From: Cypionkella sp.
Lineage (GTDB): Bacteria > Pseudomonadota > Alphaproteobacteria > Rhodobacterales > Rhodobacteraceae
Assembly: GCA_023255415.1 (NCBI GenBank)
Contig: JALRIN010000012.1
Coordinates: 1 to 64,000 of the forward strand
Length of the DNA: 64,000 nucleotides
Direction of reading: 5' to 3'
In this document: in pieces, positions 47,737 through 57,526 of the stretch
Position numbering within the stretch: the first letter of the stretch is position 1
How the letters are laid out: the number at the start of each line of letters is the position of its first letter
Translations under genes and position numbers: made by a program
Notes under the pieces: model-generated
What the model was told of the DNA's origin: nothing
The model's database searches: none
Seen by the model: the letters and a program-made list of their open reading frames with translations, nothing else

Positions 47737-47760
47737 ATTTTGTTAATTTATTTACAAAAT
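47737..47760. promoter_or_regulatory. Palindromic operator candidate upstream of acs
   Basis: ATTTTGT (47737-47743) and ACAAAAT (47754-47760) form 7-bp arms around ten AT-rich bases. A related AATTTACAAAG lies at 47716. The whole 314-bp gap (47579-47892) has no gene and turns very AT-rich towards acs, so it probably holds the acs promoter. The regulator is unknown. Confidence 0.5.
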
Positions 47761-47892
47761 AATCACGGATTCAAAAAGAGTTACCAAATTTTTGACAATC
47801 GCGCTATCATGCCGCTAGGGAACGGGAGAGCCCTGCCACCTTGGCAGGCCGTTTGGTAAGCGCAGACGCGCGACTGGGAAAAGGGAAATTTC

Positions 47893-49857
47893 ATGTCGGA
47901 TCACGCTCAGGCAGAGATGCAATACACAGCATCGGATGATTTCATCGCAAAGGCGCATGTAACTGCAGCGCAATATGCGGCGATGTATCAGGCTTCTGTC
48001 GACGACCCGACGGCATTTTGGGCCGAGCAGGGCCAGCGGATTGACTGGATTCAGGATTACACCAAGGTCAAGAACACCAGCTTTAAGCGCGGCGAAGTCT
48101 CGATCAAATGGTATGAAGACGGCAAGCTGAACGTTTCGGCCAATTGCATCGACCGCCATATGGTGACCCGCGCCAACCAGACTGCGATCATCTGGGAGCC
48201 CGACAGCCCATCGACCCCCGCCCAGCATATCACCTATGCGCAGCTGTTGGAAAACACCTCGCGGATGGCCAATGTGCTGAAAGCGCAAGGCGTGGGCCGA
48301 GGCGATCGGGTGGTGATCTATCTGCCGATGATCCCAGAGGCTGCCTATGCGATGCTGGCTTGTGCGCGCATCGGGGCTATTCATTCGATCGTTTTTGCAG
48401 GCTTTTCGCCGGATGCTTTGGCCAACCGGATCAATGATTCCGAAGCCAAAGTGGTGATCACAGCAGACTTTGCGCCACGTGGTGGCAAGAAAACCGCGCT
48501 GAAAAGCAACACGGATGCGGCGCTTTTGCATTGTGACGATCATGTCAAATGTCTGGTGGTCAAGCACACCGGCGATCAAACCTCTTGGGTCGAGGGCCGC
48601 GATATTGACGTAAAGGCTGCAATGGCTGCGGCAAAGCCCTATTGCCCCTATGTCGAGATGGGGGCCGAGGATCCGCTGTTTATCCTTTACACCTCGGGGT
48701 CGACCGGCAAGCCGAAGGGCGTTGTGCATACCTCGGGCGGTTATCTGGTTTATGCGGCGATGACGCAGCAGATGACCTTTGATTACCATGACGGTGACGT
48801 GTTCTGGTGCACCGCCGATGTGGGTTGGGTGACCGGGCACAGCTATATCATCTATGGTCCGCTGGCCAATGGGGCGACAACGGTGATGTTTGAAGGTGTG
48901 CCAACCTATCCAGACGCGGGCCGCTTTTGGGAGGTTTGCGCCAAGCATAAGGTGTCGCAGTTCTACACCGCCCCCACGGCCATCCGCAGCCTGATGGGCA
49001 TGGGCGCTGAATGGCCCGCCAAGCACGATCTGTCCAGCCTCAAGCTGCTGGGGTCGGTGGGCGAGCCGATCAACCCCGAGGCTTGGAATTGGTACAACAC
49101 CCATGTCGGCAAGGGCAAATGCCCGATTGTCGATACCTTCTGGCAGACCGAAACCGGTGGTCATCTGATCACGCCGCTGCCCGGTGCTGTGCCGCAAAAG
49201 CCGGGGTCGGCGACGCTGCCGTTCTTTGGCGTGCAGCCGGTGATCCTTGATCCGGCAAATGCCGTGGTGCAATCGGAAACCGTGGCCGAAGGTGTGCTGT
49301 GCATCGCCGACAGCTGGCCGGGGCAGATGCGCACGCTTTGGGGTGATCATGCCCGGTTTGAAGAAGCCTATTTCGCGCAGTATCCCGGCTATTACTTTAC
49401 CGGCGACGGCTGCCGTCGCGATAAGGATGGCTATTACTGGATCACCGGCCGCGTTGACGATGTTATCAACGTCTCGGGTCACCGCATGGGCACGGCCGAG
49501 GTCGAAAGCGCGCTGGTCGCCCACCCCAAGGTCGCGGAATCTGCCGTGGTTGGCTATCCGCATGACATCAAGGGGCAGGGGATTTACGCCTATGTCACGC
49601 TGATGGGCGGCGAAGAGCCTTCGGAGGCGCTGCGCAAAGAGCTGGAAGCTTGGGTGCGCACCGAAATCGGCCCGATTGCCAAGCCAGATCTTATCCAATG
49701 GGCACCCGGCCTGCCGAAAACCCGCTCGGGCAAGATCATGCGGCGGATTTTGCGCAAGATTGCCGAGAATGATTTTGGCGCGCTGGGTGATACCTCGACG
49801 CTGGCCGATCCTTCGGTGGTCGATGATCTGATCGCCAACCGCATGAACAAGGCCTGA
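47893..49857 (+). CDS. acs: Acetyl-CoA synthetase (AMP-forming)
   Basis: 654 residues. Acs activates acetate with ATP and CoA to acetyl-CoA, AMP and PPi. The AMP-binding motif [12 protein letters not shown], the aspartate segment [29 protein letters not shown] and the C-terminal [11 protein letters not shown] with the regulatory acetylatable lysine are all present. The length is typical. The ATG follows AAGGGAAA. It heads the acetate module; adk begins 3 bp after its stop. Confidence 0.96.
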   Translation: MSDHAQAEMQYTASDDFIAKAHVTAAQYAAMYQASVDDPTAFWAEQGQRIDWIQDYTKVKNTSFKRGEVSIKWYEDGKLNVSANCIDRHMVTRANQTAIIWEPDSPSTPAQHITYAQLLENTSRMANVLKAQGVGRGDRVVIYLPMIPEAAYAMLACARIGAIHSIVFAGFSPDALANRINDSEAKVVITADFAPRGGKKTALKSNTDAALLHCDDHVKCLVVKHTGDQTSWVEGRDIDVKAAMAAAKPYCPYVEMGAEDPLFILYTSGSTGKPKGVVHTSGGYLVYAAMTQQMTFDYHDGDVFWCTADVGWVTGHSYIIYGPLANGATTVMFEGVPTYPDAGRFWEVCAKHKVSQFYTAPTAIRSLMGMGAEWPAKHDLSSLKLLGSVGEPINPEAWNWYNTHVGKGKCPIVDTFWQTETGGHLITPLPGAVPQKPGSATLPFFGVQPVILDPANAVVQSETVAEGVLCIADSWPGQMRTLWGDHARFEEAYFAQYPGYYFTGDGCRRDKDGYYWITGRVDDVINVSGHRMGTAEVESALVAHPKVAESAVVGYPHDIKGQGIYAYVTLMGGEEPSEALRKELEAWVRTEIGPIAKPDLIQWAPGLPKTRSGKIMRRILRKIAENDFGALGDTSTLADPSVVDDLIANRMNKA

Positions 49858-49860
49858 GAC

Positions 49861-50520
49861 ATGGCTGCTGTTCTGATCCTTTTGGGCCCACCAGGGGCTG
49901 GCAAAGGCACCCAGGCGCGGATGCTGGAAGAAGACTTTGGTCTGATCCAGCTGTCGACCGGGGATATGCTGCGCGCGGCGGTGGCCTCTGGCTCGGCTGC
50001 GGGGACGCAGGCGCGCGCGGTGATGGCTGCGGGCGGTCTGGTTTCAGACGAGATCGTTCTGGCGATCTTGGCCGAACGGATGGCGCAGCCCGATGTGGCC
50101 AATGGCATCATTCTGGACGGCTTTCCCCGCACCAGCGCGCAGGCTGCAGCGCTTGATGCGCTGCTGGCAGATGCGGGCCTGAGGGTGACGGCTGCGATCA
50201 GCCTAGAGGTCGATGACGCCGCTATGGTCGCGCGCGTGTCTGGCCGCTATACCTGCGCCTGTGGCGAAGGTTATCATGACGAATTCAAGCGCCCTGCCGT
50301 GCTGGGCGTTTGCGACAAATGCGGCGGCAGCGACTTTAAACGTCGGGCCGACGATAACGCCGAAACTGTGGGCGAAAGGCTGAAAGCCTATCATGCGCAG
50401 ACGGCACCGTTGATCGCCTATTACGAAGGCAAAGGGGTTCTAGAGCGGATCGATGCGATGGGAGAGATCGCAGATATCCGCGGCGGCCTTGGCGCAATCG
50501 TGGCAGGGGTTTCGGCGTAA
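49861..50520 (+). CDS. adk: Adenylate kinase with four-cysteine (zinc-type) LID
   Basis: 219 residues. The P-loop is GPPGAGKGTQAR (9-20), followed by STGDMLR and DGFPRTSAQA. The long LID carries CAC and CDKCGG cysteines (about 128-155), the metal-binding form. It interconverts AMP, ADP and ATP. Directly after acs it would recycle the AMP released there. Another adk copy might exist among ribosomal-protein genes, outside this window. Confidence 0.93.
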   Translation: MAAVLILLGPPGAGKGTQARMLEEDFGLIQLSTGDMLRAAVASGSAAGTQARAVMAAGGLVSDEIVLAILAERMAQPDVANGIILDGFPRTSAQAAALDALLADAGLRVTAAISLEVDDAAMVARVSGRYTCACGEGYHDEFKRPAVLGVCDKCGGSDFKRRADDNAETVGERLKAYHAQTAPLIAYYEGKGVLERIDAMGEIADIRGGLGAIVAGVSA

Positions 50521-50583
50521 GGGAGGCCTGTCATCCACGCAATCGGATGGCGGGAAGGGATATAACACAGGGAGTAACATGCT

Positions 50584-50841
50584 ATGGCGGACAATACATC
50601 GTCCAACGCCTATTGGGCAGCGAACAAGCAGATCATCGGCATTTGTCTGGTTATCTGGTTCGTCTGTTCTTTCGGCTTTGGCATTCTGCTGCGCCCGATG
50701 CTGTCGGGTATCGCTGTCGGGGGCACTGACCTTGGCTTCTGGTTTGCGCAACAAGGCTCGATTCTGGTCTTTCTTGGTCTGATTTTCTTCTACGCGTGGA
50801 AAATGGGCAAAGTAGACAAAGAATTCGGCGTTGAAGAATAA
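50584..50841 (+). CDS. Small subunit of sodium/solute symporter (DUF4212)
   Basis: 85 residues with two membrane helices (about 17-40 and 51-70) and a conserved WFAQQGSILVFLGLIFFYAWKM stretch, the DUF4212 pattern. Such proteins always precede a VC_2705-type sodium/solute symporter, as here 15 bp downstream. GGGAG lies 9 bases before the ATG. It probably forms part of the acetate permease complex. Confidence 0.92.
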   Translation: MADNTSSNAYWAANKQIIGICLVIWFVCSFGFGILLRPMLSGIAVGGTDLGFWFAQQGSILVFLGLIFFYAWKMGKVDKEFGVEE

Positions 50842-50856
50842 GGGAGCGCAGAAATA

Positions 50857-52629
50857 ATGGATCAGTTTACCCTCAATCTGCTTGTTGTCGGTGCGACCTT
50901 CGCGCTGTACTTCGGCATTGCGATCTGGGCCCGCGCGGGCAGCACATCTGAATTCTATACCGCTGGCGGCGGGGTTCACCCCGTTCTGAACGGTATGGCA
51001 ACCGGCGCTGACTGGATGTCGGCGGCGTCGTTCATCTCGATGGCTGGTATCATCGCGGCGGGCGGCTATGACACCTCGGCCTACCTGATGGGTTGGACCG
51101 GCGGCTACGTTCTGCTTGCGATGTTGCTTGCGCCTTATCTGCGCAAATTCGGCAAGTTCACCGTGCCAGAATTCATCGGCGACCGTTTCTACAGCCAGTC
51201 AGCACGGCTTGTTGCTGTGATCTGTCTGATCGTGGCCTCGGTGACCTATGTTATCGGCCAGATGACCGGCGTTGGCGTTGCTTTCTCGCGCTTCTTGGAA
51301 GTTAAAGCATCGACCGGCCTTTATATCGGCGCGGCGGTTGTGTTCTTCTATGCGGTTCTTGGCGGCATGAAGGGCATCACCTACACGCAGGTGGCGCAAT
51401 ACGTCGTTCTGATCTTCGCATATACCATTCCTGCTGTGTTTATTTCGCTGCAGCTGACGGGCAATGCGCTGCCACCTTTGGGCCTGTTCTCGACCCACAT
51501 TGAATCCGGCATGCCTTTGTTGGCAAAGCTGGACCAAGTTGTGCAAGAGCTGGGCTTTGCCAAATACACCGGCCACAGCGACACCACTTTGAACATGTTC
51601 TTGTTCACCATGTCGCTGATGATCGGTACTGCTGGCCTGCCACATGTGATCGTGCGCTTCTTCACCGTGCCAAAAGTGGCTGATGCGCGTGCATCTGCTG
51701 GCTGGGCACTGGTGTTCATCGCATTGCTTTACACCGTGGCTCCGGCTGTGGGCGCAATGGCGCGTCTGAACCTGATCAGCAACATCTATCCAAACGGCAC
51801 GCAGTCGGAACCGATTGCTTATGAAGCCCGCCCAGATTGGATGAAGAACTGGGAGACCACTGGTCTGCTGAAGTTCGAAGACAAGAATGGCGATGGCCTG
51901 ATCGAGTTCTATAACGACAAGTCGAAGAACGAAGACTTCAACGCTGCTGCGGCTGCAAAAGGCTGGGCTGGCAACGAGCTGACCGTGAACAACGACATCA
52001 TGGTTCTTGCGAACCCTGAGATCGCACAGCTTCCAGGTTGGGTTGTGGCTTTGGTTGCGGCTGGTGGCCTTGCGGCTGCTTTGTCGACCGCTGCTGGCCT
52101 GTTGTTGGCAATTTCTTCGGCAATCTCGCATGACTTGATCAAGGGCTCGCTGAACCCGAGCATCTCGGAAAAAGGCGAGCTGATGGCGGCACGTGTGTCG
52201 ATGGCTGTGGCGATTGCTGTTGCAACCTATCTGGGTCTGAACCCTCCTGGGTTTGCGGCGCAGACGGTGGCTTTGGCCTTCGGTCTGGCAGCGGCTTCGA
52301 TCTTCCCCGCACTTATGATGGGCATCTTCTCGAAGCGCATCAACAACGTGGGCGCGGTTGCGGGCATGATTGCAGGTCTGTTGGTCACCATTGTGTATAT
52401 CTTCTTGCACAAGGGCTGGTTCTTTATCCCAGATACCAACAGCTATACCGACGCTGCACCTTTGCTGCTGTCGATCAAGTCGACCTCCTTCGGGGCTGTC
52501 GGCGCGCTGGTGAACTTTGCTGTGGCTTTCGCCGTGTCGCGGGCAACCGCAGCACCGCCACAAGCGATCCAGGATTTGGTCGAAGGCATCCGCGTTCCGC
52601 GCGGTGCTGGCAAAGCTCAGTCGCACTAA
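50857..52629 (+). CDS. actP: Sodium/solute symporter, acetate permease ActP-like (VC_2705 family)
   Basis: 590 residues with about thirteen membrane helices. The motif WMSAASFISMAGIIAAGGYDTSAYLMGWTGGYVLLAMLLAPYLRKFGKFTVPEFIGDRF is typical of the SSS family. A soluble loop near residues 310-385 (DKNGDGLIEFYNDKSKNEDF) resembles an EF-hand calcium loop and is an insertion seen in the VC_2705 branch. It follows acs, adk and the DUF4212 gene and most likely imports acetate or another short carboxylate. GGGAG precedes the ATG. Confidence 0.9.
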   Translation: MDQFTLNLLVVGATFALYFGIAIWARAGSTSEFYTAGGGVHPVLNGMATGADWMSAASFISMAGIIAAGGYDTSAYLMGWTGGYVLLAMLLAPYLRKFGKFTVPEFIGDRFYSQSARLVAVICLIVASVTYVIGQMTGVGVAFSRFLEVKASTGLYIGAAVVFFYAVLGGMKGITYTQVAQYVVLIFAYTIPAVFISLQLTGNALPPLGLFSTHIESGMPLLAKLDQVVQELGFAKYTGHSDTTLNMFLFTMSLMIGTAGLPHVIVRFFTVPKVADARASAGWALVFIALLYTVAPAVGAMARLNLISNIYPNGTQSEPIAYEARPDWMKNWETTGLLKFEDKNGDGLIEFYNDKSKNEDFNAAAAAKGWAGNELTVNNDIMVLANPEIAQLPGWVVALVAAGGLAAALSTAAGLLLAISSAISHDLIKGSLNPSISEKGELMAARVSMAVAIAVATYLGLNPPGFAAQTVALAFGLAAASIFPALMMGIFSKRINNVGAVAGMIAGLLVTIVYIFLHKGWFFIPDTNSYTDAAPLLLSIKSTSFGAVGALVNFAVAFAVSRATAAPPQAIQDLVEGIRVPRGAGKAQSH

Positions 52630-52637
52630 GATCAACG

Positions 52638-52663
52638 GCGCGTCCCTTCGGGGGCGCGCTTTC
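52638..52663 (+). terminator. Hairpin after actP, possible partial terminator
   Basis: GCGCGTCCC and GGGGCGCGC pair around a TTCG tetraloop (one G-T pair), followed by TTTCC. It starts 9 bp after the actP stop and may lower read-through into the sensory genes. The T-run is short. Confidence 0.6.
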
Positions 52664-52680
52664 CTGTTGGGGAGGCCGCT

Positions 52681-54501
52681 TTGGAAACCAGTTCAGCGAT
52701 CATCGGTTTTCTGCAAAGCGTGCATCCTTATGACAGCCTGCCGCAGGACGAATTGGTGCGTGTCGCCCATTCCTTCCGCCGCAGTGAAGTGCAGGCAGGC
52801 GCCGAGATTTATCATTTTGGCGCGCCGCTGGACGGGATTTATCTGATCAAAACCGGCTCGGTCGAGGTGCAGGATGCCTCGGGTGGCCTGGTGTCTTTGC
52901 TGGGGCCGCGCAACTCCTTTGGCGAGCGCGGGCTGATGCGCGACGGTCTGGCCGCGACCACGGCGCTGGCGCTCGAGGCCTGCGTGCTGCTGCATCTGCC
53001 GGCGGCCGAATTTCACGCCCTGATGCAAAGCGCGCCGCCGTTTCAGCGGTTTTTCACCCGTGGCCGCGCTGGGGATCGGCGCAATACCGATCTTGCGATG
53101 CAGACCGTGGGCGATCTGATGACCGGCGATCCGCAAAGCTGCGGGCCCGAGGATACGGTGCAATCGGCCGCCGCCCGGATGCGCGATGGCGGCATTTCCT
53201 GTCTGGGGGTGGTCGAGGCGGGGGCCTTTATCGGGCTGGTTACCACCCGCGATCTGACCGGCAAGGTTTTGGCCGCTGGTCTGCCAGCCAGCACGCCGGT
53301 GCGCGCGGTGATGAGCGGCACTCCGATCAGCCTGCCACCCGAGGCTTTGGGCGCGGATGTGTTGAACCTGATGCTGGAGCGTCGCATCGGCCATCTGCCG
53401 GTGGTCGAGGCGGGGCGGTTGATTGGCATGATCACCCAAACCGATATCACGCGGTTTCAGGCGACCTCTTCGGCGCAATTGGTGCGGGATTTGGCAGGCG
53501 CGCAGACGGTGGCGCAGATGGCGGCGGTCACCGCGCGGATCCCGCAGCTTTTGGTGCAATTGGTCGGCGGCAATACCGCACATCAGGTCACCACGCGGCT
53601 GATCACCGATATTGCCGATACGGTGACGCGGCGGCTTTTGGCCTTGGCCGAGGCAAAGCTTGGCCCCGCGCCGGTGCCTTATCTGTGGCTTGCCTGTGGC
53701 AGTCAGGGCCGCCAAGAGCAAACCGGCGTGTCAGATCAGGACAATTGCCTGTTCATCGACGATGCGGCAACCGAAGATGACATGGCCTATTTCGCGGCGC
53801 TGGCGATTTATGTCTGCGACGGTCTGCATGCCTGCGGCTATGTCTATTGCCCCGGCGAGATGATGGCGACCAATCCGAAATGGTGCGCGCGCGTCAGCAC
53901 GTGGCGGGGGTATTTCCGCCGCTGGATCGCCACGCCTGACCCGATGGCGCAGATGCTGGCCTCGGTGATGTTTGATCTGCGCCCGATCGGCGGGGCGGTG
54001 TCTTTGTTCAGCGATTTGCAGGCGGAAACCTTGGCCGAGGCGGCCGAGAATTCGATCTTTGTGGCACATATGATCGCCAATTCGCTGACCCATACCCCGC
54101 CCTTGGGCCTGCTGCGCGGCTTTGCGACCTTTCGCTCGGGCGAGCATAAAAACCAGATCGATCTAAAGCATAACGGCGTGGTGCCGCTGACCGATTTGGG
54201 CCGTGTCTATGCCTTGATCGGACAATCGCCCGCCGCCAATACCCGCGCTCGGCTGCTGGCGGCGGGCGATGCGGGGGTGATTTCATCCTCGGGCGGAGCC
54301 GATCTGCTGGACGCTTATGATCTGATCGCGCAGACCCGGCTTGACCATCAGGCGCGGCTGATCCGCGCCGGCAAGACGGCGGATAACTTTATGGCGCCTT
54401 CTGATCTTTCGGATTTCGAACGCGCGCATCTGCGCGATGCTTTTGTGGTCGTGCGGACCATGCAATCTGCTGTGGGCCAGGCCCGCGGTGCAAGAACCTA
54501 A
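52681..54501 (+). CDS. CNMP/CBS/DUF294 nucleotidyltransferase-like regulatory protein
   Basis: 606 residues. A cyclic-nucleotide-binding domain (about 15-120) is followed by a CBS pair (about 140-265). A DUF294 putative nucleotidyltransferase domain (about 290-430, LACGSQGRQEQTGVSDQDNCLFID) and a DUF294 C-terminal domain complete it. This architecture senses small nucleotides and may uridylylate or adenylylate a partner. The gene starts at a TTG 5 bases after GGGGAGG. It is linked with actP in many proteobacteria. Its target is unknown. Confidence 0.9.
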   Translation: METSSAIIGFLQSVHPYDSLPQDELVRVAHSFRRSEVQAGAEIYHFGAPLDGIYLIKTGSVEVQDASGGLVSLLGPRNSFGERGLMRDGLAATTALALEACVLLHLPAAEFHALMQSAPPFQRFFTRGRAGDRRNTDLAMQTVGDLMTGDPQSCGPEDTVQSAAARMRDGGISCLGVVEAGAFIGLVTTRDLTGKVLAAGLPASTPVRAVMSGTPISLPPEALGADVLNLMLERRIGHLPVVEAGRLIGMITQTDITRFQATSSAQLVRDLAGAQTVAQMAAVTARIPQLLVQLVGGNTAHQVTTRLITDIADTVTRRLLALAEAKLGPAPVPYLWLACGSQGRQEQTGVSDQDNCLFIDDAATEDDMAYFAALAIYVCDGLHACGYVYCPGEMMATNPKWCARVSTWRGYFRRWIATPDPMAQMLASVMFDLRPIGGAVSLFSDLQAETLAEAAENSIFVAHMIANSLTHTPPLGLLRGFATFRSGEHKNQIDLKHNGVVPLTDLGRVYALIGQSPAANTRARLLAAGDAGVISSSGGADLLDAYDLIAQTRLDHQARLIRAGKTADNFMAPSDLSDFERAHLRDAFVVVRTMQSAVGQARGART

Positions 54502-54513
54502 AGGAAACGGTTT

Positions 54514-55035
54514 ATGTTTTGGGATTTTATCGGGATGATCGCCGCGGGTGCAGGGCTTGCAGGCCTTGTGCTTATGGTGCGAAAAGTCAGCCGTGGCATC
54601 TTGCCCAGCTGGACCATTCCGGCGGCGATTGGGCTGGGGATGCTAAGCTTTACCGTTTGGAATGAATACACCTGGTATCCGCGCGCCAGCGGTGCCCTGC
54701 CGCAGGGCGTGATCATTCTATCGGCCCCCGAGACCAAGCAGGCCTGGCGGCCTTGGACCTATCTGTTCCCGATCCACCAACGCTTTGCCGCCTATGATGG
54801 CGTCAGCGCCAAGACCTCGCTGGAAAATCCGGCGATCCGTCAGGGCGAGGTGGTGCTGGTGCAGCGCTGGCAGCCCACCCGCCGCGTGCCGATTGCGGTG
54901 GATTGCGCCAAGAGCCTGCGCGCCGATCTGATCGAAGGTGCTGTGATTGCCGCCGATGGCACCCTGACCGGGGCCGAGTGGTATCCGGCCGCCGCAGATG
55001 ACGCGCTGCAGCTTGCCGCCTGTCAGGCCAAGTAG
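54514..55035 (+). CDS. Membrane protein with two N-terminal helices, function unknown
   Basis: 173 residues. Hydrophobic segments lie at about 4-24 and 32-49, then a periplasmic-like domain of about 120 residues with cysteines (AVDCAKS, AACQAK). It lies 12 bp after the DUF294 gene and 1 bp before the receiver gene, so it belongs to the same unit. It does not match a family I can name. Confidence 0.75.
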   Translation: MFWDFIGMIAAGAGLAGLVLMVRKVSRGILPSWTIPAAIGLGMLSFTVWNEYTWYPRASGALPQGVIILSAPETKQAWRPWTYLFPIHQRFAAYDGVSAKTSLENPAIRQGEVVLVQRWQPTRRVPIAVDCAKSLRADLIEGAVIAADGTLTGAEWYPAAADDALQLAACQAK

Positions 55036-55036
55036 C

Positions 55037-55426
55037 ATGGCAAGCCCGGCGCAAAAGCCAAAGGTTCTGGTGATCGAGGACGAAGACAATATCGCCCTTG
55101 CGCTGGATTTTTTGATGACGCGCGAAGGCTATGCGCCCGACCGGATCGCCAATGGCGGCGAGGCGATGGCGCGCATCCGCGAAACCCACCCCGATCTGGT
55201 TTTGCTGGATGTGATGTTGCCCGAGATTTCGGGCTATGAAATCTGCCAAAGCATGCGGATGGACCCCAGCCTGTCGGATGTGAAAATCCTGATGATGACG
55301 GCGCGGGGCTCGGCGATTGAACGGCGCAAGGGCATTGCCTTGGGGGCGGATGGCTTTATCGCCAAACCCTTCGAGCTGAAAGAGCTGCGCGACGAGGTGC
55401 GCCGTCTGCTGGGCCAAGGCAGCTAG
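55037..55426 (+). CDS. Single-domain response regulator (CheY-like receiver)
   Basis: 129 residues, only a receiver domain. Acidic pocket residues are in VIEDEDN, the phospho-acceptor Asp58 is in LVLLDVMLPEISGYEI, a conserved Thr is in MMTARGS, and Lys is in IAKPFEL. There is no output domain, so it must act through a partner. The next gene begins at the base after its stop and encodes a degenerate sensor, which may be that partner or may lack kinase activity. Confidence 0.9.
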   Translation: MASPAQKPKVLVIEDEDNIALALDFLMTREGYAPDRIANGGEAMARIRETHPDLVLLDVMLPEISGYEICQSMRMDPSLSDVKILMMTARGSAIERRKGIALGADGFIAKPFELKELRDEVRRLLGQGS

Positions 55427-57499
55427 ATGCGGGTCAGGCTCCAGCTTTTCCTGATCTTTGTCGGGCTGGCGCTGGCGGCGCTGGCAGCGCTTTTGGCGGG
55501 GTTGTGGCTGGGCTATCATCATCTGGCGTGGGCGGGGGCAACGCTGGCCGCTGTGGTGCGCAGCGGTGTGATGGCGGGTTTTGTGCAGGCGGGGGTGGTT
55601 TCCGGCTTTGCGCTGCTGGGGCTGATGGCGGGGGTTTGGCTGCTGCTGGATATGCGCATTGCCAAGCCGATTGACCAAGTGGCGGGCGATCTGCGCGCCC
55701 GCGTGCATGGCGATGTAACCGCCGCCTTGCCGGCGCGCCAAGCCCTGCATCTGGGTGATCTTGGCCCTGCGGCGCGGGCGGCAAGCGACAGTCTTGCGCA
55801 GACCAGATCGGCCTTGGCCGAGGCGGTGGCGCGTGAAACCGCGCGGCTTTCGGGGGAAAACGCGCGGCTTGGGGCGCTGTTGGCCGATGTGCCGGCGGGG
55901 GTTTTGCTGTGTTCGGCCGATCATCACATCGTGTTTTACAACGGCTTGGGGGTTGGGCTGTTGCAGGCAACGGGTGCGGCCGGGCTTGGGCGCAGCCTGT
56001 TTGACTATCTGCACGCGGGGCCGTTGCAGCTTGCTTATGGCCGCCTGAGTGCTACGGGCGACGCCGATGCGGCCTCGGATCTTTTGTGCAGCACGCGGGC
56101 GGGCGCGCGGGTGCTGGCGGCACGAATGCGGCTGTTGCAGCCCGTGGCGGGGGCGGCTGCGGGCTATGTCTTGACGCTGCAAGATGTCACCGCCGATCTG
56201 AACGCCGCTGCCCGCCGCGAGGCTTTGGTGGTCGAGATGTTTGACCGCTTTGGCCGCCCTGCCGCCAATCTTGCCACCCTGATCGAAGCGCTGCCCAAGC
56301 CCGCCTTGCCGCCTGATTTGCACGATGCACTGCAGGCCGAGGTGGCACGGCTGGGCCAAGCGGTGACCGAGCTTTCGCAGCGTCATGACCAAAGCCGCGG
56401 TGAGGATTGGCCGCTGATGCTGACGCGGGCTTCGGATCTTTTGGACGGGGTTGCGGCGCAGCTGGCCGGCAGTGGCGTTTTGCTGACCCAGAAAGCCGCG
56501 CCCTTGCTGTTGCATTGCAACGGCTTTGAGGTGATTGGCCTGCTGACGCTTTTGGCGCGCAATCTGCCGGTGCGCCGGTTTCATATCAGCCTGGAGGAAG
56601 ACGGCTCTGACGCGCTGCTGCGGCTGTCTTGGCAGGGCGAGGTGGTGGCGCTGGCGGATCTGGAGGCTTGGCTGGCCCAGCCGATCGACCCTGCCATGCC
56701 CGAAATCAGCGGCCGCGCGGTCTTGGCCGCTCATGCCACCGATATCTGGCCCGAAACCTCGGCCGAGGCTGCGGCGCTTTGTTTGCCTTTGCGGGTGGCG
56801 CGGCGTGAAACAACGCGGCCTGATCCGGTGCTGCGCGATGTGGTTTATGACTTTGATCTGCTGTCCAGCGCGCGCAATGCCTCGGTTGCCGAGGCGCGGC
56901 TGGATGCGCTGACCTATGTGGTGTTTGACAGCGAAACCACCGGACTTTTGCCCGATCAGGGCGACGAGGTGGTGCAGATTGCCGCCGTGCGCATCGTCAA
57001 CGGCCGCAGGCTGAAGACCGAAGTGTTTGACATGCTGGTCAATCCGCAGCGCAAAATTCCCGCTGCATCGACCAAGGTGCATGGCATCACCGACGCGATG
57101 GTCGCCGATGCCCCGCCGATGGCCGAGGTGGCGCGCCGCTTGCATGACTTTGCCGCAGGCGCGGTGCTGATCGCGCATAATGCGCCCTTTGACATGCAGT
57201 TTCTGCGCCGGATCGAGGCCCAGATTGGCCTGCGCTTTGACAATCCGATCCTGGATACCGTGCTGTTGTCGGCGGTGATCTGGGGCCAGCACGAGACCCA
57301 CACGCTGGATGCGCTGACCCATCGGCTGGGTATCACCATTCCCGAAGAGGCCCGCCACACCGCGCTGGGCGATGCAATCGCCACGGCGGATGCGTTTTTA
57401 AAACTATTGCCGATGCTGCAAGGCCGCGGCCTGACCCGTTTTGACGAGGTGCTGACCCAAGTGCGCCAGCACGGGCGGCTGTTGAAAGATTTGAACTGA
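55427..57499 (+). CDS. Membrane PAS / kinase-like protein fused to a DnaQ-type 3'-5' exonuclease
   Basis: 690 residues. Two membrane helices (about 9-29 and 53-75) and a HAMP-like linker are followed by a PAS-like domain (about 148-255). A histidine-kinase-like region (about 262-460) reads FGRPAANL where the phosphorylated H-box should be, so the histidine is missing. The C-terminal exonuclease domain (about 496-665) has DxE (Asp501, Glu503), AHNAPFD (Asp589) and HTALGD (His644, Asp649), a complete DEDDh set. Similar fusions occur in acetate modules of proteobacteria, but their role is not known to me. Confidence 0.88.
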   Translation: MRVRLQLFLIFVGLALAALAALLAGLWLGYHHLAWAGATLAAVVRSGVMAGFVQAGVVSGFALLGLMAGVWLLLDMRIAKPIDQVAGDLRARVHGDVTAALPARQALHLGDLGPAARAASDSLAQTRSALAEAVARETARLSGENARLGALLADVPAGVLLCSADHHIVFYNGLGVGLLQATGAAGLGRSLFDYLHAGPLQLAYGRLSATGDADAASDLLCSTRAGARVLAARMRLLQPVAGAAAGYVLTLQDVTADLNAAARREALVVEMFDRFGRPAANLATLIEALPKPALPPDLHDALQAEVARLGQAVTELSQRHDQSRGEDWPLMLTRASDLLDGVAAQLAGSGVLLTQKAAPLLLHCNGFEVIGLLTLLARNLPVRRFHISLEEDGSDALLRLSWQGEVVALADLEAWLAQPIDPAMPEISGRAVLAAHATDIWPETSAEAAALCLPLRVARRETTRPDPVLRDVVYDFDLLSSARNASVAEARLDALTYVVFDSETTGLLPDQGDEVVQIAAVRIVNGRRLKTEVFDMLVNPQRKIPAASTKVHGITDAMVADAPPMAEVARRLHDFAAGAVLIAHNAPFDMQFLRRIEAQIGLRFDNPILDTVLLSAVIWGQHETHTLDALTHRLGITIPEEARHTALGDAIATADAFLKLLPMLQGRGLTRFDEVLTQVRQHGRLLKDLN

Positions 57500-57526
57500 A
57501 GACCCCTGCGATAACAAAGGTATGCT

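Noticed and set aside
47815..49698. A 627-codon minus-strand frame opposite acs
   Set aside because: It is antisense to a certain acs gene and no motif was found.
54803..57358. An 851-codon open frame on the minus strand
   Set aside because: It is the antisense shadow of the exonuclease-fusion and receiver genes. Its product is Arg/Gln/His-rich with no domain, an effect of GC-rich codon use.
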